A stretch of 64,000 nucleotides of DNA, taken from positions 1-64,000 of the forward strand of contig CAIXXM010000166.1 in NCBI GenBank assembly GCA_903923395.1, read 5' to 3'. Shown here one piece after another: positions 26,861 through 35,540 of the stretch (position 1 is its first letter; each line of letters opens with the position of its first letter). The position numbers and the translations under genes are program-made. The notes under the pieces are model-generated. The model did not search any database. It saw nothing but the letters and a program-made list of their open reading frames with translations, and was not told the DNA's origin. This stretch comes from an uncultured Acidobacteriia bacterium (GTDB taxonomy: Bacteria > Acidobacteriota > Terriglobia > Bryobacterales > Bryobacteraceae).

Positions 26861-27453
26861 TCTTTGCCGGACTCACGGGCGGCATGGCCTGCGGCAAGTC
26901 CTTCGCGGGGCAGGAATTCAGCCGCCTCGGCGCATATCTGATCGAGGCGGATCAACTCGGGCACCAGGTGCTGCTGCCCGGTGGCGAGGCGTATGAGGAA
27001 ACGGTGCGCGAGTTCGGGCCCGGGATTCTGGCTGCGGACGGCACCATCGACCGGTCAGCACTCGCGGCCCTGGTCTTCCCTGCCCCGGCGGCTCTCGAAC
27101 GGCTGAACGCGATTGTTCATCCCGCAGTGCGCTCCCGTGCCGCAGCGCTGGCGAAGGCCTCCACGGCGGCGGTGGTGATCTATGCAGCCGCAGTGCTGAT
27201 TGAATCCGGCGGCTACAAGGACTGCGACAAGATCATTGTTGTCACCTGTTCGCAGGAACAGCAGTTCGAGCGGGCGCTGGAGCGCGGCGGCGTACCGGCA
27301 GAGCAGATCCGCGCCAGACTGGCACGGCAGCTTCCGCTCAACGAGAAGCTGCATTTCGCCGACTACCTCATCGACACATCCGGGACAAAATCGGAGACGC
27401 TCCGTCAGACTAAAATGGTGTACAACGAACTCGTCGAGCTGTCGAAACTATGA
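26857..27453 (+). CDS. coaE: Dephospho-CoA kinase
   Basis: The last enzyme of coenzyme A biosynthesis, phosphorylating the 3'-hydroxyl of dephospho-CoA. The 198-residue chain begins with a P-loop GGMACGKS (residues 8-15), followed by EADQLGHQVL (the acceptor site) and the HPAVRSRA segment. The ATG overlaps the folD TGA, and its stop overlaps the protease gene, so folD-coaE-protease are coupled. Confidence 0.94.
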   Translation: MIFAGLTGGMACGKSFAGQEFSRLGAYLIEADQLGHQVLLPGGEAYEETVREFGPGILAADGTIDRSALAALVFPAPAALERLNAIVHPAVRSRAAALAKASTAAVVIYAAAVLIESGGYKDCDKIIVVTCSQEQQFERALERGGVPAEQIRARLARQLPLNEKLHFADYLIDTSGTKSETLRQTKMVYNELVELSKL

Positions 27454-28601
27454 GACCCCGCGCGCTGCTGCTAACCATGTTCCTTGTCTTCGGCTTCTGG
27501 CTGATTACCCAGAAAGCGGATATCAACTTCCAGAGTGTCTTCCGCCCGGCACATGCGTTGTGGAGCGGTCCGATCACAGCGCAGGGCGCCGGTTTCTCCA
27601 CTGACGAACAGAACAACATTGACGTCTACAAGGCGAACCGCGCCGCGACGGTGAACATCACCAGCCGCGTCTACCAGCAGGATTTCTTCTTCCGCGTTTA
27701 CCCGGCAGACGGCACCGGCTCCGGCTTCATCATCAATGAAGAGGGCCAGATCCTCACCAATAACCACGTTATCAACGGCTCGCGGGAAATCACGGTCACG
27801 CTGTCTGACAAGAAGAAGTATCCGGCGCGGGTGCTCGGGACGGATTCGCGCAACGATATCGCCCTGCTGCAGATCAAGGCAGACAAGAAGCTGCCCTTTG
27901 TCCGTTTGGGGGAATCCGACAACATCCAAGTTGGGCAGAAGGTGCTGGCGATCGGGAATCCGTTCGGTTTGGAAGGGACGCTGACCACGGGCATTGTCAG
28001 CTCCGTTGGCCGTTCGCTGCAGGGGGATAACGGGAGGCTCGAAGGTTTGATTCAGACCGATGCCGCCATTAATCCCGGCAATTCCGGCGGGCCGCTGCTC
28101 GATTCGCACGGCAACGTGATTGGGATCAACACCGCCATCTACGGGTCGCAGACCGCAAGCGGGCAGGCGGGCAGTATCGGGATTGGTTTCGCGATGCCCA
28201 TCAGCCGCGCGAAGGCGATCCTCGATGAATACCGCAAGACCGGCAAGATTTCACGTCCCTATGTGGGTGCCAGAACCATCTTTGTCGAAGGTGACCTGGC
28301 CGAAGCCCTGAAGCTCCCTGCGTCGGGCGGCTTGCTGATTGAAGCGATTGAGCGGGGTTCGCCGGCAGATCAGGCCGGGCTCAAAGGACCAACGGAAACC
28401 GTGATCGTGGGCGGTTACCAGCTTGGCATCGGCGGCGATTTGATTGTGGCGATTGAGGGGCAACCCGCGGACAGCCAGGATGCGCTGCAACGGGCGATGT
28501 TGACCAAACGTGCGGGGGAGACTTTGGAGATGACTGTCTTCCGGAAGAACCGCAATCAGCGGGTCACGCTGACCCTGGGTGCCGCACCGGAACGGTTCTA
28601 A
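27450..28601 (+). CDS. HtrA/DegP-like membrane-anchored serine protease with PDZ domain
   Basis: A 383-residue S1C-family protease. An N-terminal membrane segment (about 6-20) anchors it. The protease domain (about 60-245) shows a full catalytic triad: His106 in TNNHV, Asp136 in RNDIALL, and Ser212 in NPGNSGGPLL. A single PDZ domain covers about 255-375 (GLLIEAIERGSPADQAGL). Such proteins degrade or refold misfolded envelope proteins. It is the third gene of a coupled folD-coaE-protease run and ends at an intrinsic terminator. Confidence 0.92.
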   Translation: MRPRALLLTMFLVFGFWLITQKADINFQSVFRPAHALWSGPITAQGAGFSTDEQNNIDVYKANRAATVNITSRVYQQDFFFRVYPADGTGSGFIINEEGQILTNNHVINGSREITVTLSDKKKYPARVLGTDSRNDIALLQIKADKKLPFVRLGESDNIQVGQKVLAIGNPFGLEGTLTTGIVSSVGRSLQGDNGRLEGLIQTDAAINPGNSGGPLLDSHGNVIGINTAIYGSQTASGQAGSIGIGFAMPISRAKAILDEYRKTGKISRPYVGARTIFVEGDLAEALKLPASGGLLIEAIERGSPADQAGLKGPTETVIVGGYQLGIGGDLIVAIEGQPADSQDALQRAMLTKRAGETLEMTVFRKNRNQRVTLTLGAAPERF

Positions 28602-28684
28602 GCGAGTGGAAAGGGTGAGGCGCGCACCCTCCACAAGGAGGGGAACAGTCCGCGCCGCACTCTGTTTGCGCGGTGTTTCTGGAG

Positions 28685-28708
28685 AGGGCCTTAGTAACGG
28701 GCCCTTTT
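28685..28708 (+). terminator. Intrinsic terminator after HtrA-like protease
   Basis: The stem AGGGCC (28685-28690) with GGCCCT (28700-28705) is followed by four T residues. It overlaps the last codon of the convergent pilin gene. Confidence 0.6.
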
Positions 28709-28889
28709 AGCTGGCGGCAGTGGCTGCGTTGGCGAGATAGCTGTTGGCCGACTTCCAAACCGTCTTCGCGCTGCCGCCTGCACTGGCAAAAAGCGTGACA
28801 GACGCCACCGCGATAAATGCCATCAGCAGCGTGTATTCGATAAGATCCTGGCCGCTCTCATCCCTCAAAAATTCCCGAATGCGTTCCAT
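28707..28889 (-). CDS. Flp-family type IVb pilin
   Basis: A 60-residue pilin precursor. After a short basic leader comes GQDLIEYTLLMAFIAVA, the Flp signature with a Gly-type prepilin cleavage point, the glutamate at mature position 5 and the following tyrosine, then a hydrophobic helix. Flp pilins form adhesive Tad pili and need the Tad ATPase, platform and prepilin peptidase. None of these is in the window, so this is an orphan copy served by genes elsewhere, or it is unused. Start ATG. Confidence 0.85.
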   Translation of the reverse strand: MERIREFLRDESGQDLIEYTLLMAFIAVASVTLFASAGGSAKTVWKSANSYLANAATAAS

Positions 28890-28991
28890 GCTGTAAACAC
28901 TAGCAAAACATCAAGAAACCCCGGAGTCAACGCTGACAAGAGTTAGTTATCACTTGACTGTAGCCAGCGCCGTTAACGGACGGCAGTGACA

Positions 28992-29022
28992 TCCGGCGCG
29001 GATTTGTTTCACCCGCGCCGGA
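28992..29022 (-). terminator. Hairpin after Spy-like gene
   Basis: A perfect 10-bp stem (TCCGGCGCGG at 28992-29001 with CCGCGCCGGA at 29013-29022) lies 28 bases beyond the minus-strand stop. There is no clear U-tract, so termination is likely but not certain. Confidence 0.5.
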
Positions 29023-29049
29023 CTATCTTCCGGCTATTCCACCTCTTGC

Positions 29050-29517
29050 CTATTCCGCGGGCGGACCGCCGGGACCGCGCATCGGACGCGCGGGGGGCTG
29101 CAGCAGGTTCAACATGGCGGATTCATGGATGGCGGGGCTCAACTCCGCCGCGGCCACCAGGGCAGCCAGTTTCGTTTTCTGCTCCGGCGTCAGCACCGCC
29201 ACTGCCTGTTGACGAAAGGGCTGCCGCTTCGCTTCCAGTTGCATCCGCAATTGCTCCGTCTCCGGCGTTTCTGGCTCTGCCTGGCGGACCTTGTTCATGA
29301 GCGGTTCCAGCGCCTCGCGTTCACTCTGGTGAATCTGCTCCAGCTTTTGCAGTTGGTCCTCAGTCAGAGCGAAATAGTCCGCGGCCTTTTCAAAAGAAGG
29401 CCCGTAACCCTCCACCTGCTTTTCGGGCGGTGCGGGGCGGCGGCCAGGGCCACCTCCCGGTGCCTGCGCACTGACCGCGACCACTGCCACCATCATCAGT
29501 AACAACGTGTTCTTCAT
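29050..29517 (-). CDS. Spy/CpxP-like periplasmic protein (LTxxQ motif)
   Basis: A 155-residue periplasmic protein. A signal peptide (about 1-18) is followed by a Gly/Pro/Arg-rich stretch (GGGPGRRPAPP), then a long helical region carrying two LTxxQ motifs, LTEDQ at 51-55 and LTPEQ at 109-113. This is the hallmark of Spy/CpxP chaperones that bind unfolded proteins or sense envelope stress. The tail is again Pro/Gly-rich (RGPGGPP). A strong AAGGAG ribosome site precedes the ATG. The gene is divergent from the sensor kinase at 29700, 182 bp away. Confidence 0.8.
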   Translation of the reverse strand: MKNTLLLMMVAVVAVSAQAPGGGPGRRPAPPEKQVEGYGPSFEKAADYFALTEDQLQKLEQIHQSEREALEPLMNKVRQAEPETPETEQLRMQLEAKRQPFRQQAVAVLTPEQKTKLAALVAAAELSPAIHESAMLNLLQPPARPMRGPGGPPAE

Positions 29518-29699
29518 TTCGGATCTCCTTGGCTTGCTCTGTCTTCGGCGGAATCATTGTTCCGTCTGATGATGGAACCCGCCGGGTGTGGCGCGTCGCG
29601 TAAAGCTGCGGGAAAGCGTTTTCTTTACACTCATTACAATTCCTTTCCAGCGCTTTTACTCGCGGTGGCACGCCGGGAGCATAAGATAAGACTGGATTC

Positions 29700-31583
29700 A
29701 TGACTCTTGTGCCCAGAAAGCCCGCCGCACTGCTGCTGACAGCGGTATTTACAGCCGTGCTTTTGCCCGTGATGGCGGCCTTGCAATACCGCTGGATTGG
29801 AGAAGTTAGTCAGGCGGCGAAAGAGCGCATGTCGAATGACGTAAAGCGGAATACCAGCGCCCTGGCGCGCGACTTTGATGACCAGTTCCGCCAACTGGGC
29901 TTCCGGCAGGCGGTGAACCGAAACAAGAACACAGACAGGCAGACGCCGGAAGAACTGGTGAAGACCTGGGCCGGGGGCGTGCCAAACCTCTCGCTGGTCA
30001 GCCGGGTGTACCTGGTGGAACAACCGGACGCCGCCAAAACGGTTTTCCGGGTCAAGCAACTGGATCTGAAGAGTTCCACACTTCACAGTGTGGAAATGCC
30101 GGAGGAATTGCGGCCAATGGTTCTTCGGCTGCAGAATGGCAAGAGCGCCACGGACCCCGATCTTGCGGCCCATGCGATGCCCCTGCCGCGTCTGGGTGCA
30201 TCGCGGGATCCACCCCGCAGAAGGCTCCCACCCGAACGCCGGGAGCCCCGACAATTCGGCGGGCCGCCGGAAGACATGGAAGGACCGCGCGGGCCGGGCC
30301 GCAGGCACCCAGGGGAAGAGGGTCCGCCGCCTGAGTTTCGGAATGGCCGCCGCCCGCCAAGACCGGAAGACGGTGATACCCCTGACTTCGGTCCCCCGCC
30401 CCGCCGGGAGCCAAACAGGGCGGAACCCGAACAACCGCGTCCAGACGCAGCCAGGCAGCAACTGCCCGGCGTACGCCCGAATCACTATCAGGCCTGGATG
30501 ATTCTGTTTTGCGACCAGAGTTACGTGGCCAAAACCCTGTTGCCCGAATTGATGCTTCGTCATTTCGGCAGCACGTCAGACTTTCTGATCCACCTGAAAC
30601 GCAATCTGCCATCGGCGGTTCCTCTTTTTTCGACTGGCGATTTCCAAACTGCCGATGCCAGCGTCGCTGTCCTCCAGATGCCGGAGGGGGACCCGGAAGG
30701 GCAGCCTGTGACGGACAACTCCGGCCTATGGCGCATTGAAGTTCGCCACAAGGCTGGGTCTCTCGAATCGATAGTGGCGGAGACGCAGCGGCGGGATCTC
30801 GGGGTAAGCGCGGTGATATTCTGCGTTCTCGCCATGAGTATCGCCGGGATGTTTGTGGTTTCGCGGCGTATGGCGCACCTCGCCCAGATGCAGATGGAGT
30901 TCGTGGCAGGAGTCTCTCATGAACTGCGGACGCCGCTGGCTGTGGTGAATGCCGCGGCGGATAACCTCTCCGCGGGGATCGTGCAACCTGAATCCGTGAA
31001 GAAGTACGGAGCTTTGATCCGCAAAGAGACCCGGCGGTTGGGCAAGATGGTGGAGGATGTACTGGCCTTCTCTGGCGTGGAACATTCCCGGCGGCCCAGG
31101 AATCTGCAACAGATCGAAATCGCGTCCATGGTGGAAGCGGCGCTGGCAGGCTGTGCCGCAGAGCTCAGCGAATCCGGTTTCACCGTCGAGAAGACCGTCG
31201 CTCCGGATCTTCCCCCACTGCAAGGCGACCCGGCGTGGCTCGAACAATGCCTGCGGAATTTGATTGGCAACGCGGTGAAATATGCGAAGGCAGGCCGCTG
31301 GCTTAGCATCCGGGCTTCGAGGGAAGATGGCATGGCGGTGCTGCGTGTGGAAGATCATGGCCCCGGCATTGAACCGGGCGACGCGAGGAAGATCTTCACA
31401 CCCTTCTACCGTTCCCGCAGCGCGGCACAAGCCCAGATTGAAGGCAGCGGCATTGGGTTGAGCGTGGTGAAGCGGATCGTGGAAGCCCACGGCGGCACGG
31501 TCAGCGTGGAAAGTGAACCCGGCAATGGAAGCAGGTTCACCGTACGCCTGCCGTTCGCTCCCGCCGGGGAAGCCCAGGCGTAA
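29700..31583 (+). CDS. Membrane sensor histidine kinase
   Basis: A 627-residue two-component kinase. It has a first membrane helix (about 9-28), a periplasmic sensor region to about 375 and a second helix near 363-385. The HisKA domain has His407 in SHELRTPLAVVNA, and the HATPase domain shows GNAVKYA (N box), DHGPGIEPGD and GSGIGLSVVKR (G boxes). The sensor region contains a ~90-residue stretch (about 165-255) extremely rich in Pro, Arg, Gly and Glu, which is unlikely to fold. No response regulator gene is adjacent, so the partner is elsewhere. It is divergently paired with a Spy-like gene and followed by a terminator. Confidence 0.88.
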   Translation: MTLVPRKPAALLLTAVFTAVLLPVMAALQYRWIGEVSQAAKERMSNDVKRNTSALARDFDDQFRQLGFRQAVNRNKNTDRQTPEELVKTWAGGVPNLSLVSRVYLVEQPDAAKTVFRVKQLDLKSSTLHSVEMPEELRPMVLRLQNGKSATDPDLAAHAMPLPRLGASRDPPRRRLPPERREPRQFGGPPEDMEGPRGPGRRHPGEEGPPPEFRNGRRPPRPEDGDTPDFGPPPRREPNRAEPEQPRPDAARQQLPGVRPNHYQAWMILFCDQSYVAKTLLPELMLRHFGSTSDFLIHLKRNLPSAVPLFSTGDFQTADASVAVLQMPEGDPEGQPVTDNSGLWRIEVRHKAGSLESIVAETQRRDLGVSAVIFCVLAMSIAGMFVVSRRMAHLAQMQMEFVAGVSHELRTPLAVVNAAADNLSAGIVQPESVKKYGALIRKETRRLGKMVEDVLAFSGVEHSRRPRNLQQIEIASMVEAALAGCAAELSESGFTVEKTVAPDLPPLQGDPAWLEQCLRNLIGNAVKYAKAGRWLSIRASREDGMAVLRVEDHGPGIEPGDARKIFTPFYRSRSAAQAQIEGSGIGLSVVKRIVEAHGGTVSVESEPGNGSRFTVRLPFAPAGEAQA

Positions 31584-31602
31584 AGCAGCTCTTGAAACGC
31601 AG

Positions 31603-31643
31603 AAAGGGGGACAGCCCGCCGGCATGGCGAACTGTCCCCCTTT
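31603..31643. terminator. Bidirectional terminator between kinase and TonB receptor genes
   Basis: A 12-bp perfect stem (AAAGGGGGACAG at 31603-31614 with CTGTCCCCCTTT at 31632-31643) lies between the convergent gene ends. It has short T-tracts on both strands and probably serves both genes. Confidence 0.8.
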
Positions 31644-31664
31644 GGGTTGAGCGGTGGAAGCGGA

Positions 31665-34600
31665 TCAGAAGCGGAACTTCAGTCCGATTTCCACGATGCG
31701 CATGGGCTGCACGTTGGTCAGGTTGTAATAACCAACGCCCGTCCGGTACTGGTTGAAGGCCGCCAGCGAGTTGGTGTTGGAGGCGAGCCGGGAGACGATC
31801 TGGTCCGGTGTGTTGTAGACCTGGAAACCATCGGAGAAATTCACGCCCTGCGCCTTGTACTGGATCGATGAGTTGATCGTGGTACGGCGCACCTGGTTGA
31901 AGGCATTGTAGGCACTCACGCGGAGTTCCAGGTTGTAGCCTTCCTTGATGGTGAACTTCTTGGACATCGTCATGTCATTGCCGAAGGTGCCGGGCTGCGT
32001 GATGTAGTTCCGGGGTCCGGTGCCGTTGCCCGCGGGGTAGAACTGCGGCACGTTGAGCGCACTCGGATTGAAGTACATGGAACTGTTCGGCGAAGCGAGG
32101 CTGGCGTTCCCGTTGATGTTCAGCCGGGGCGTCACATCAGGCGTACCCATGAACACGGTGGGCAGGCTGATGCTGGTGCCGGTGCTGGCTTCCACAACGC
32201 TGAACGAGGGCGACACAGGCAGACCGCCGAAGAAGGTCAGATGGTGGGCAAACTGCCATCCGTCCATGGCGGAACGGGCGACAATGTTGTGCCAGCCGAG
32301 CTTCTGCGACGCGAAGTTGGGCAACTGGTAGATGTAATTGATTGCCGTGTTGTTGGTACGCATGGCCGAGGACGGATAGCCGGAGAAAGACTTCCACATG
32401 TAGGTGTAGATACCGGCGTTTTCCACTCCGCTCAACAGCCGGTTATGGCTGTAAGAGAGCTGGAAGGAGAGTCCGTGACCGAAGCGCTTTTGCAACCCGA
32501 GCTGGAAGGAATCGAAGCGGTTGTTGCCCACGTTGGCCGTGTCATTGATGGTGTTGAAGCCCTGGTAGGGACGCATCACCAGCGCATTCATCGCATTGCT
32601 GCCGGGCAGCGGATTGGGATTGGAAGCGCTGACCGGACCATAGAGGTTGTAACCTGCGTTGGTCGAGTCAACATACTTCGGATCGAAAGCTGTACCGGGC
32701 TGAATGGCATTGAGGTTGAATTCAATGGCCTGGTGGCGCTGCAGATTGCCGACGTACGCCAGGTCGATCACGGTCTTGAAGGGAAGTTCACGCTGCACCG
32801 AGAGGCTGTAATCGTAAACAGTCTGCGGATGACGGGTAGATGGATCACGCGCCGTCACAGTGGCCGGGGGAGAGATACGGGACACGCCGGTACCGCTCGA
32901 CAAAGTGGAAAGGCTGGTCTGAAGATAATCCACCTGCTGCGCAGTGCCGTTTTCAAAGTTCACCACGGCATCACCAATCGTGTTGCGGTTGTAGGCCCAG
33001 CCGAAACCGCCGCGGATCACCATCTTCGAATCAAAGGAAGGCGACCAGGCGAATCCGCCGCGGGGGGCGAACATGAGGGTGGGCGGGCTGAAGAGTCCGG
33101 CGTTGCCCTGGCCATTCGTGCCGAGCGGTACCAGTCCATTGGTCAGGTTGCCGGAACCGGGCACCAGCGAGTAGAGAAGGATGGAAGCAACGGCAGCCGG
33201 AACAGGATTGTTGGGGTTGGCCGGATCGATGACCTGGCTCTTGTTGGCCGGGTTCGGAATGTAGTAGCGGGGTGCCTGCGCCGGGTTATACGTCCAGGGC
33301 AGGAACACAGCGTCTTTGCTGCCGACCGGATTCACATCCGCTTCCGCTGGCATGTGGTACACACGGAAGCCGTAGTTCAAGGTCAGGCTGCGGTTCACGC
33401 GCCAGGAATCCTGTGCGAACAGCTGGAAATCCTTGAAGCCGGAGTTCTCATACGCGGTGGAGGAGACCTGCGTGTATTCGTTCAGTGCACCTACAAGAGC
33501 GTTGGTGGGTCCGTAATTGGTATCGAAGGCGCTGTGGCTGGCGCTGAAATCGTAAATGCCTTTGTCGTTGGCGGAGTTGATCTGCTGCTTGGTGTCAATC
33601 AGATACTGGCCGCCGAACTTGAAGGTATGCGTGCCCTTGGTCCAGCTCAGGGTGCTCGAGGCCTGCCATTCATTGGCATCCGCGAACGCCGGGAGGCGGT
33701 TGAAGTTGAACGTGGGATAGGTGCCGCCCACATTGATGCCGGGCAGGATATTGCTGGTGGACTTGTAGACACTGGGCAGACCGGAGAGCCCCAGCTTGCT
33801 GGCATCCACGGCATTGGGATCAGTGGGGTACACGCTCACGTAGTCATAGCTCCAGGAGAAGAAGCTCTCCAGCACCATCGACGAACCGAAGGTGTGCGTG
33901 ATGTTTCCCGCCGCCGCACGGTCCGGACGGTACTGATTCATGAGGTTGAAGGGCAGCGCGGCTGAGGTGTTGTACGTACCCAGCTGCGTATTGGTGCTGC
34001 CGTCATTCGAGTACCGCAGATACATGCGGGTGGAGTTGCTGATGTTGTAATCCACCTTGCCCACCTGTGAGAGGCGGGGAAGAATGGTTTGGTAGACCAG
34101 GTTATAGTTGCCCGTCGGACTGTTGGGATTGTTCGGCTGCGGGTAGAGGTTCAGGATCGCCTGGCCCAGAGGATTGATCTGCGAGGGCGGAATCGTCAGG
34201 TTGGGCAGCGGTACAGCGGTGCCGCTGTATTGCGAACCGGGCGTGTAAATGGTGGGATGCTGACCAAGCGAATTGACCGTCTGCGAGAAATTCCCCTGCC
34301 GTTCCAGGGTGGTGGGAACCTGTGTCTGCACAACGGAACCGGGAATATTCTGCTTGAAATCTTCGAAGTTATAGAAGAAGAATACGCGATTCTTCTTTAC
34401 CGGACCGCCAATATTGGCACCAAAATAGTTGTAGCGGTACGTCGGCTTGGCCAGTCCGCTGTAGCTGTTTGACCAGGGCGTGGCATTCAGATCTTCATTG
34501 CGGAGGTTATCGAAAGCCACCCCGTGAAAAGAATTGGTGCCGGACTTGGTCACGATATTCACCACCGCGCCGCTGCGGTTGCCGTATTCTGCGGTGAAGT

Positions 34601-35279
34601 TGTTGGTGAGAACTGAAATTTCCTGAATGGATTCAAGACTGGGAGAAACCGTGACCTTCTGGTCACTGCCGTGGTCCACGATGCTGCCGCCGTCGAGGTT
34701 GATCTGCATGGTGGCAGAGGCCTTGCCGTTGATGGTGTAGTCCTGATAGCCGTAATAACCGTATTCACGGCCGGCGATGGAGGTGTCATTGTTGCCGATG
34801 GCGCCGGGGATCATCCCCAGAAGATTCGCCCAGTTGCGGCCGTTGTTCGGAATGTCAGCGACTTGTTCCGCCTGCAGTGTGCCGAGGCGCTCGCCGGAAT
34901 CCTTGACCAGCTGCTGGTCAGACGTAACCGTCACCGTCGTTGCGGGACCCGCACCAACCTGCAGAGTAATTTGGCCAAGATCGAGCTTCTGGAAACCATT
35001 GATCACAATGTTTTCGAGCAGTTCTTCCTTAAAACCGGAAGCCTTAATCGTCAAAGTATATTGACCGGGCACCAGAGAGGGCAAGTCAAAGAGACCTTGC
35101 GCATTCGAAGTTACTTCACGTGTCGATTTTGTCGACAACTGCACCACTTTCACCTGCGCACCGACAATCACAGCATTGCTGTGATCCACGACGGTACCAG
35201 AAATTGTACCCAGACCTGCCTGCCCGAATACGGACGCAGGGAGAGCGCACATCAGCAACAGAGCTAACCGAGTTCGCAC
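31665..35279 (-). CDS. TonB-dependent receptor, Oar-like, with carboxypeptidase-regulatory-like domain
   Basis: Outer-membrane receptor of about 1204 residues, the largest of three in the window. It has a signal peptide (ending ASVFGQ), the regulatory-like domain (LGTISGTVVDHSNA), a plug with ADIPNNGRNWANLLG and a GAVVNIVTKSGTN segment, and a barrel ending in GLKFRF. The frame stays open up to a GTG at 35321, but the GTG at 35279 was chosen. It directly starts the signal peptide (RTRLALLLM) and has a GGAAAGAGG ribosome site six bases upstream. A possible promoter lies at 35320-35349. The substrate is not inferable. Confidence 0.9.
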   Translation of the reverse strand: MRTRLALLLMCALPASVFGQAGLGTISGTVVDHSNAVIVGAQVKVVQLSTKSTREVTSNAQGLFDLPSLVPGQYTLTIKASGFKEELLENIVINGFQKLDLGQITLQVGAGPATTVTVTSDQQLVKDSGERLGTLQAEQVADIPNNGRNWANLLGMIPGAIGNNDTSIAGREYGYYGYQDYTINGKASATMQINLDGGSIVDHGSDQKVTVSPSLESIQEISVLTNNFTAEYGNRSGAVVNIVTKSGTNSFHGVAFDNLRNEDLNATPWSNSYSGLAKPTYRYNYFGANIGGPVKKNRVFFFYNFEDFKQNIPGSVVQTQVPTTLERQGNFSQTVNSLGQHPTIYTPGSQYSGTAVPLPNLTIPPSQINPLGQAILNLYPQPNNPNSPTGNYNLVYQTILPRLSQVGKVDYNISNSTRMYLRYSNDGSTNTQLGTYNTSAALPFNLMNQYRPDRAAAGNITHTFGSSMVLESFFSWSYDYVSVYPTDPNAVDASKLGLSGLPSVYKSTSNILPGINVGGTYPTFNFNRLPAFADANEWQASSTLSWTKGTHTFKFGGQYLIDTKQQINSANDKGIYDFSASHSAFDTNYGPTNALVGALNEYTQVSSTAYENSGFKDFQLFAQDSWRVNRSLTLNYGFRVYHMPAEADVNPVGSKDAVFLPWTYNPAQAPRYYIPNPANKSQVIDPANPNNPVPAAVASILLYSLVPGSGNLTNGLVPLGTNGQGNAGLFSPPTLMFAPRGGFAWSPSFDSKMVIRGGFGWAYNRNTIGDAVVNFENGTAQQVDYLQTSLSTLSSGTGVSRISPPATVTARDPSTRHPQTVYDYSLSVQRELPFKTVIDLAYVGNLQRHQAIEFNLNAIQPGTAFDPKYVDSTNAGYNLYGPVSASNPNPLPGSNAMNALVMRPYQGFNTINDTANVGNNRFDSFQLGLQKRFGHGLSFQLSYSHNRLLSGVENAGIYTYMWKSFSGYPSSAMRTNNTAINYIYQLPNFASQKLGWHNIVARSAMDGWQFAHHLTFFGGLPVSPSFSVVEASTGTSISLPTVFMGTPDVTPRLNINGNASLASPNSSMYFNPSALNVPQFYPAGNGTGPRNYITQPGTFGNDMTMSKKFTIKEGYNLELRVSAYNAFNQVRRTTINSSIQYKAQGVNFSDGFQVYNTPDQIVSRLASNTNSLAAFNQYRTGVGYYNLTNVQPMRIVEIGLKFRF

Positions 35280-35319
35280 AAATAACCTCTTTCCACCAGA
35301 CGCTAGAATTGTGACTATC

Positions 35320-35349
35320 ACTCTATTGCGGTGTCTGGCATCAGGTCAA
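35320..35349 (-). promoter_or_regulatory. Candidate sigma70 promoter of TonB receptor
   Basis: On the minus strand TTGACC (35349-35344) is separated by 18 bases from TAGAGT (35325-35320), about 40 bases before the chosen GTG start at 35279. The -10 matches the consensus at four of six positions. Confidence 0.45.
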
Positions 35350-35483
35350 GTGACGCTTGAAGAAAACTGAATCGTTGTAGTTGGGGCGGATTTGACATGG
35401 CAACGATTTTCGCCACGCTGAACGGCATACAACGAGGCGGGGAGCTCGATGACTTTCGGCTGGATTCAGAGCAAGAAAGGAAG

Positions 35484-35538
35484 AACGCAAAATATTGCGC
35501 GTCTTGACATTCCAGGGCAAGAAAACGCAAAATATTGC
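35484..35538 (+). repeat. Two identical 15-bp direct repeats, candidate HipB operators
   Basis: AACGCAAAATATTGC occurs at 35484-35498 and again at 35524-35538, exactly 40 bp apart. Each copy contains the dyad GCAA-N4-TTGC. The second copy covers the putative -10 region of the hipB promoter and ends two bases before the ATG. Spacing near four helical turns would allow two repressor dimers on one face. HipB-type antitoxins typically repress their own operon this way. Confidence 0.65.
35504..35533 (+). promoter_or_regulatory. Candidate promoter of the hipBST-like operon
   Basis: A perfect -35 TTGACA (35504-35509), then an 18-base spacer, then CAAAAT (35528-35533, four of six). Transcription would start near 35540, almost at the ATG, so the hipB message may be leaderless. 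The site lies between and over the two 15-bp repeats, which suits autoregulation. Confidence 0.5.
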
Positions 35539-35540
35539 TT

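Noticed and set aside
32241-33965. 574-codon plus-strand open frame
   Set aside because: Antisense to the third TonB receptor with no domain signature.
35397-35507. 36-codon open frame before hipB
   Set aside because: It has a fair ribosome site, but it overlaps the first operator repeat and the -35 element and has no likeness to known peptides. It is too short to support.
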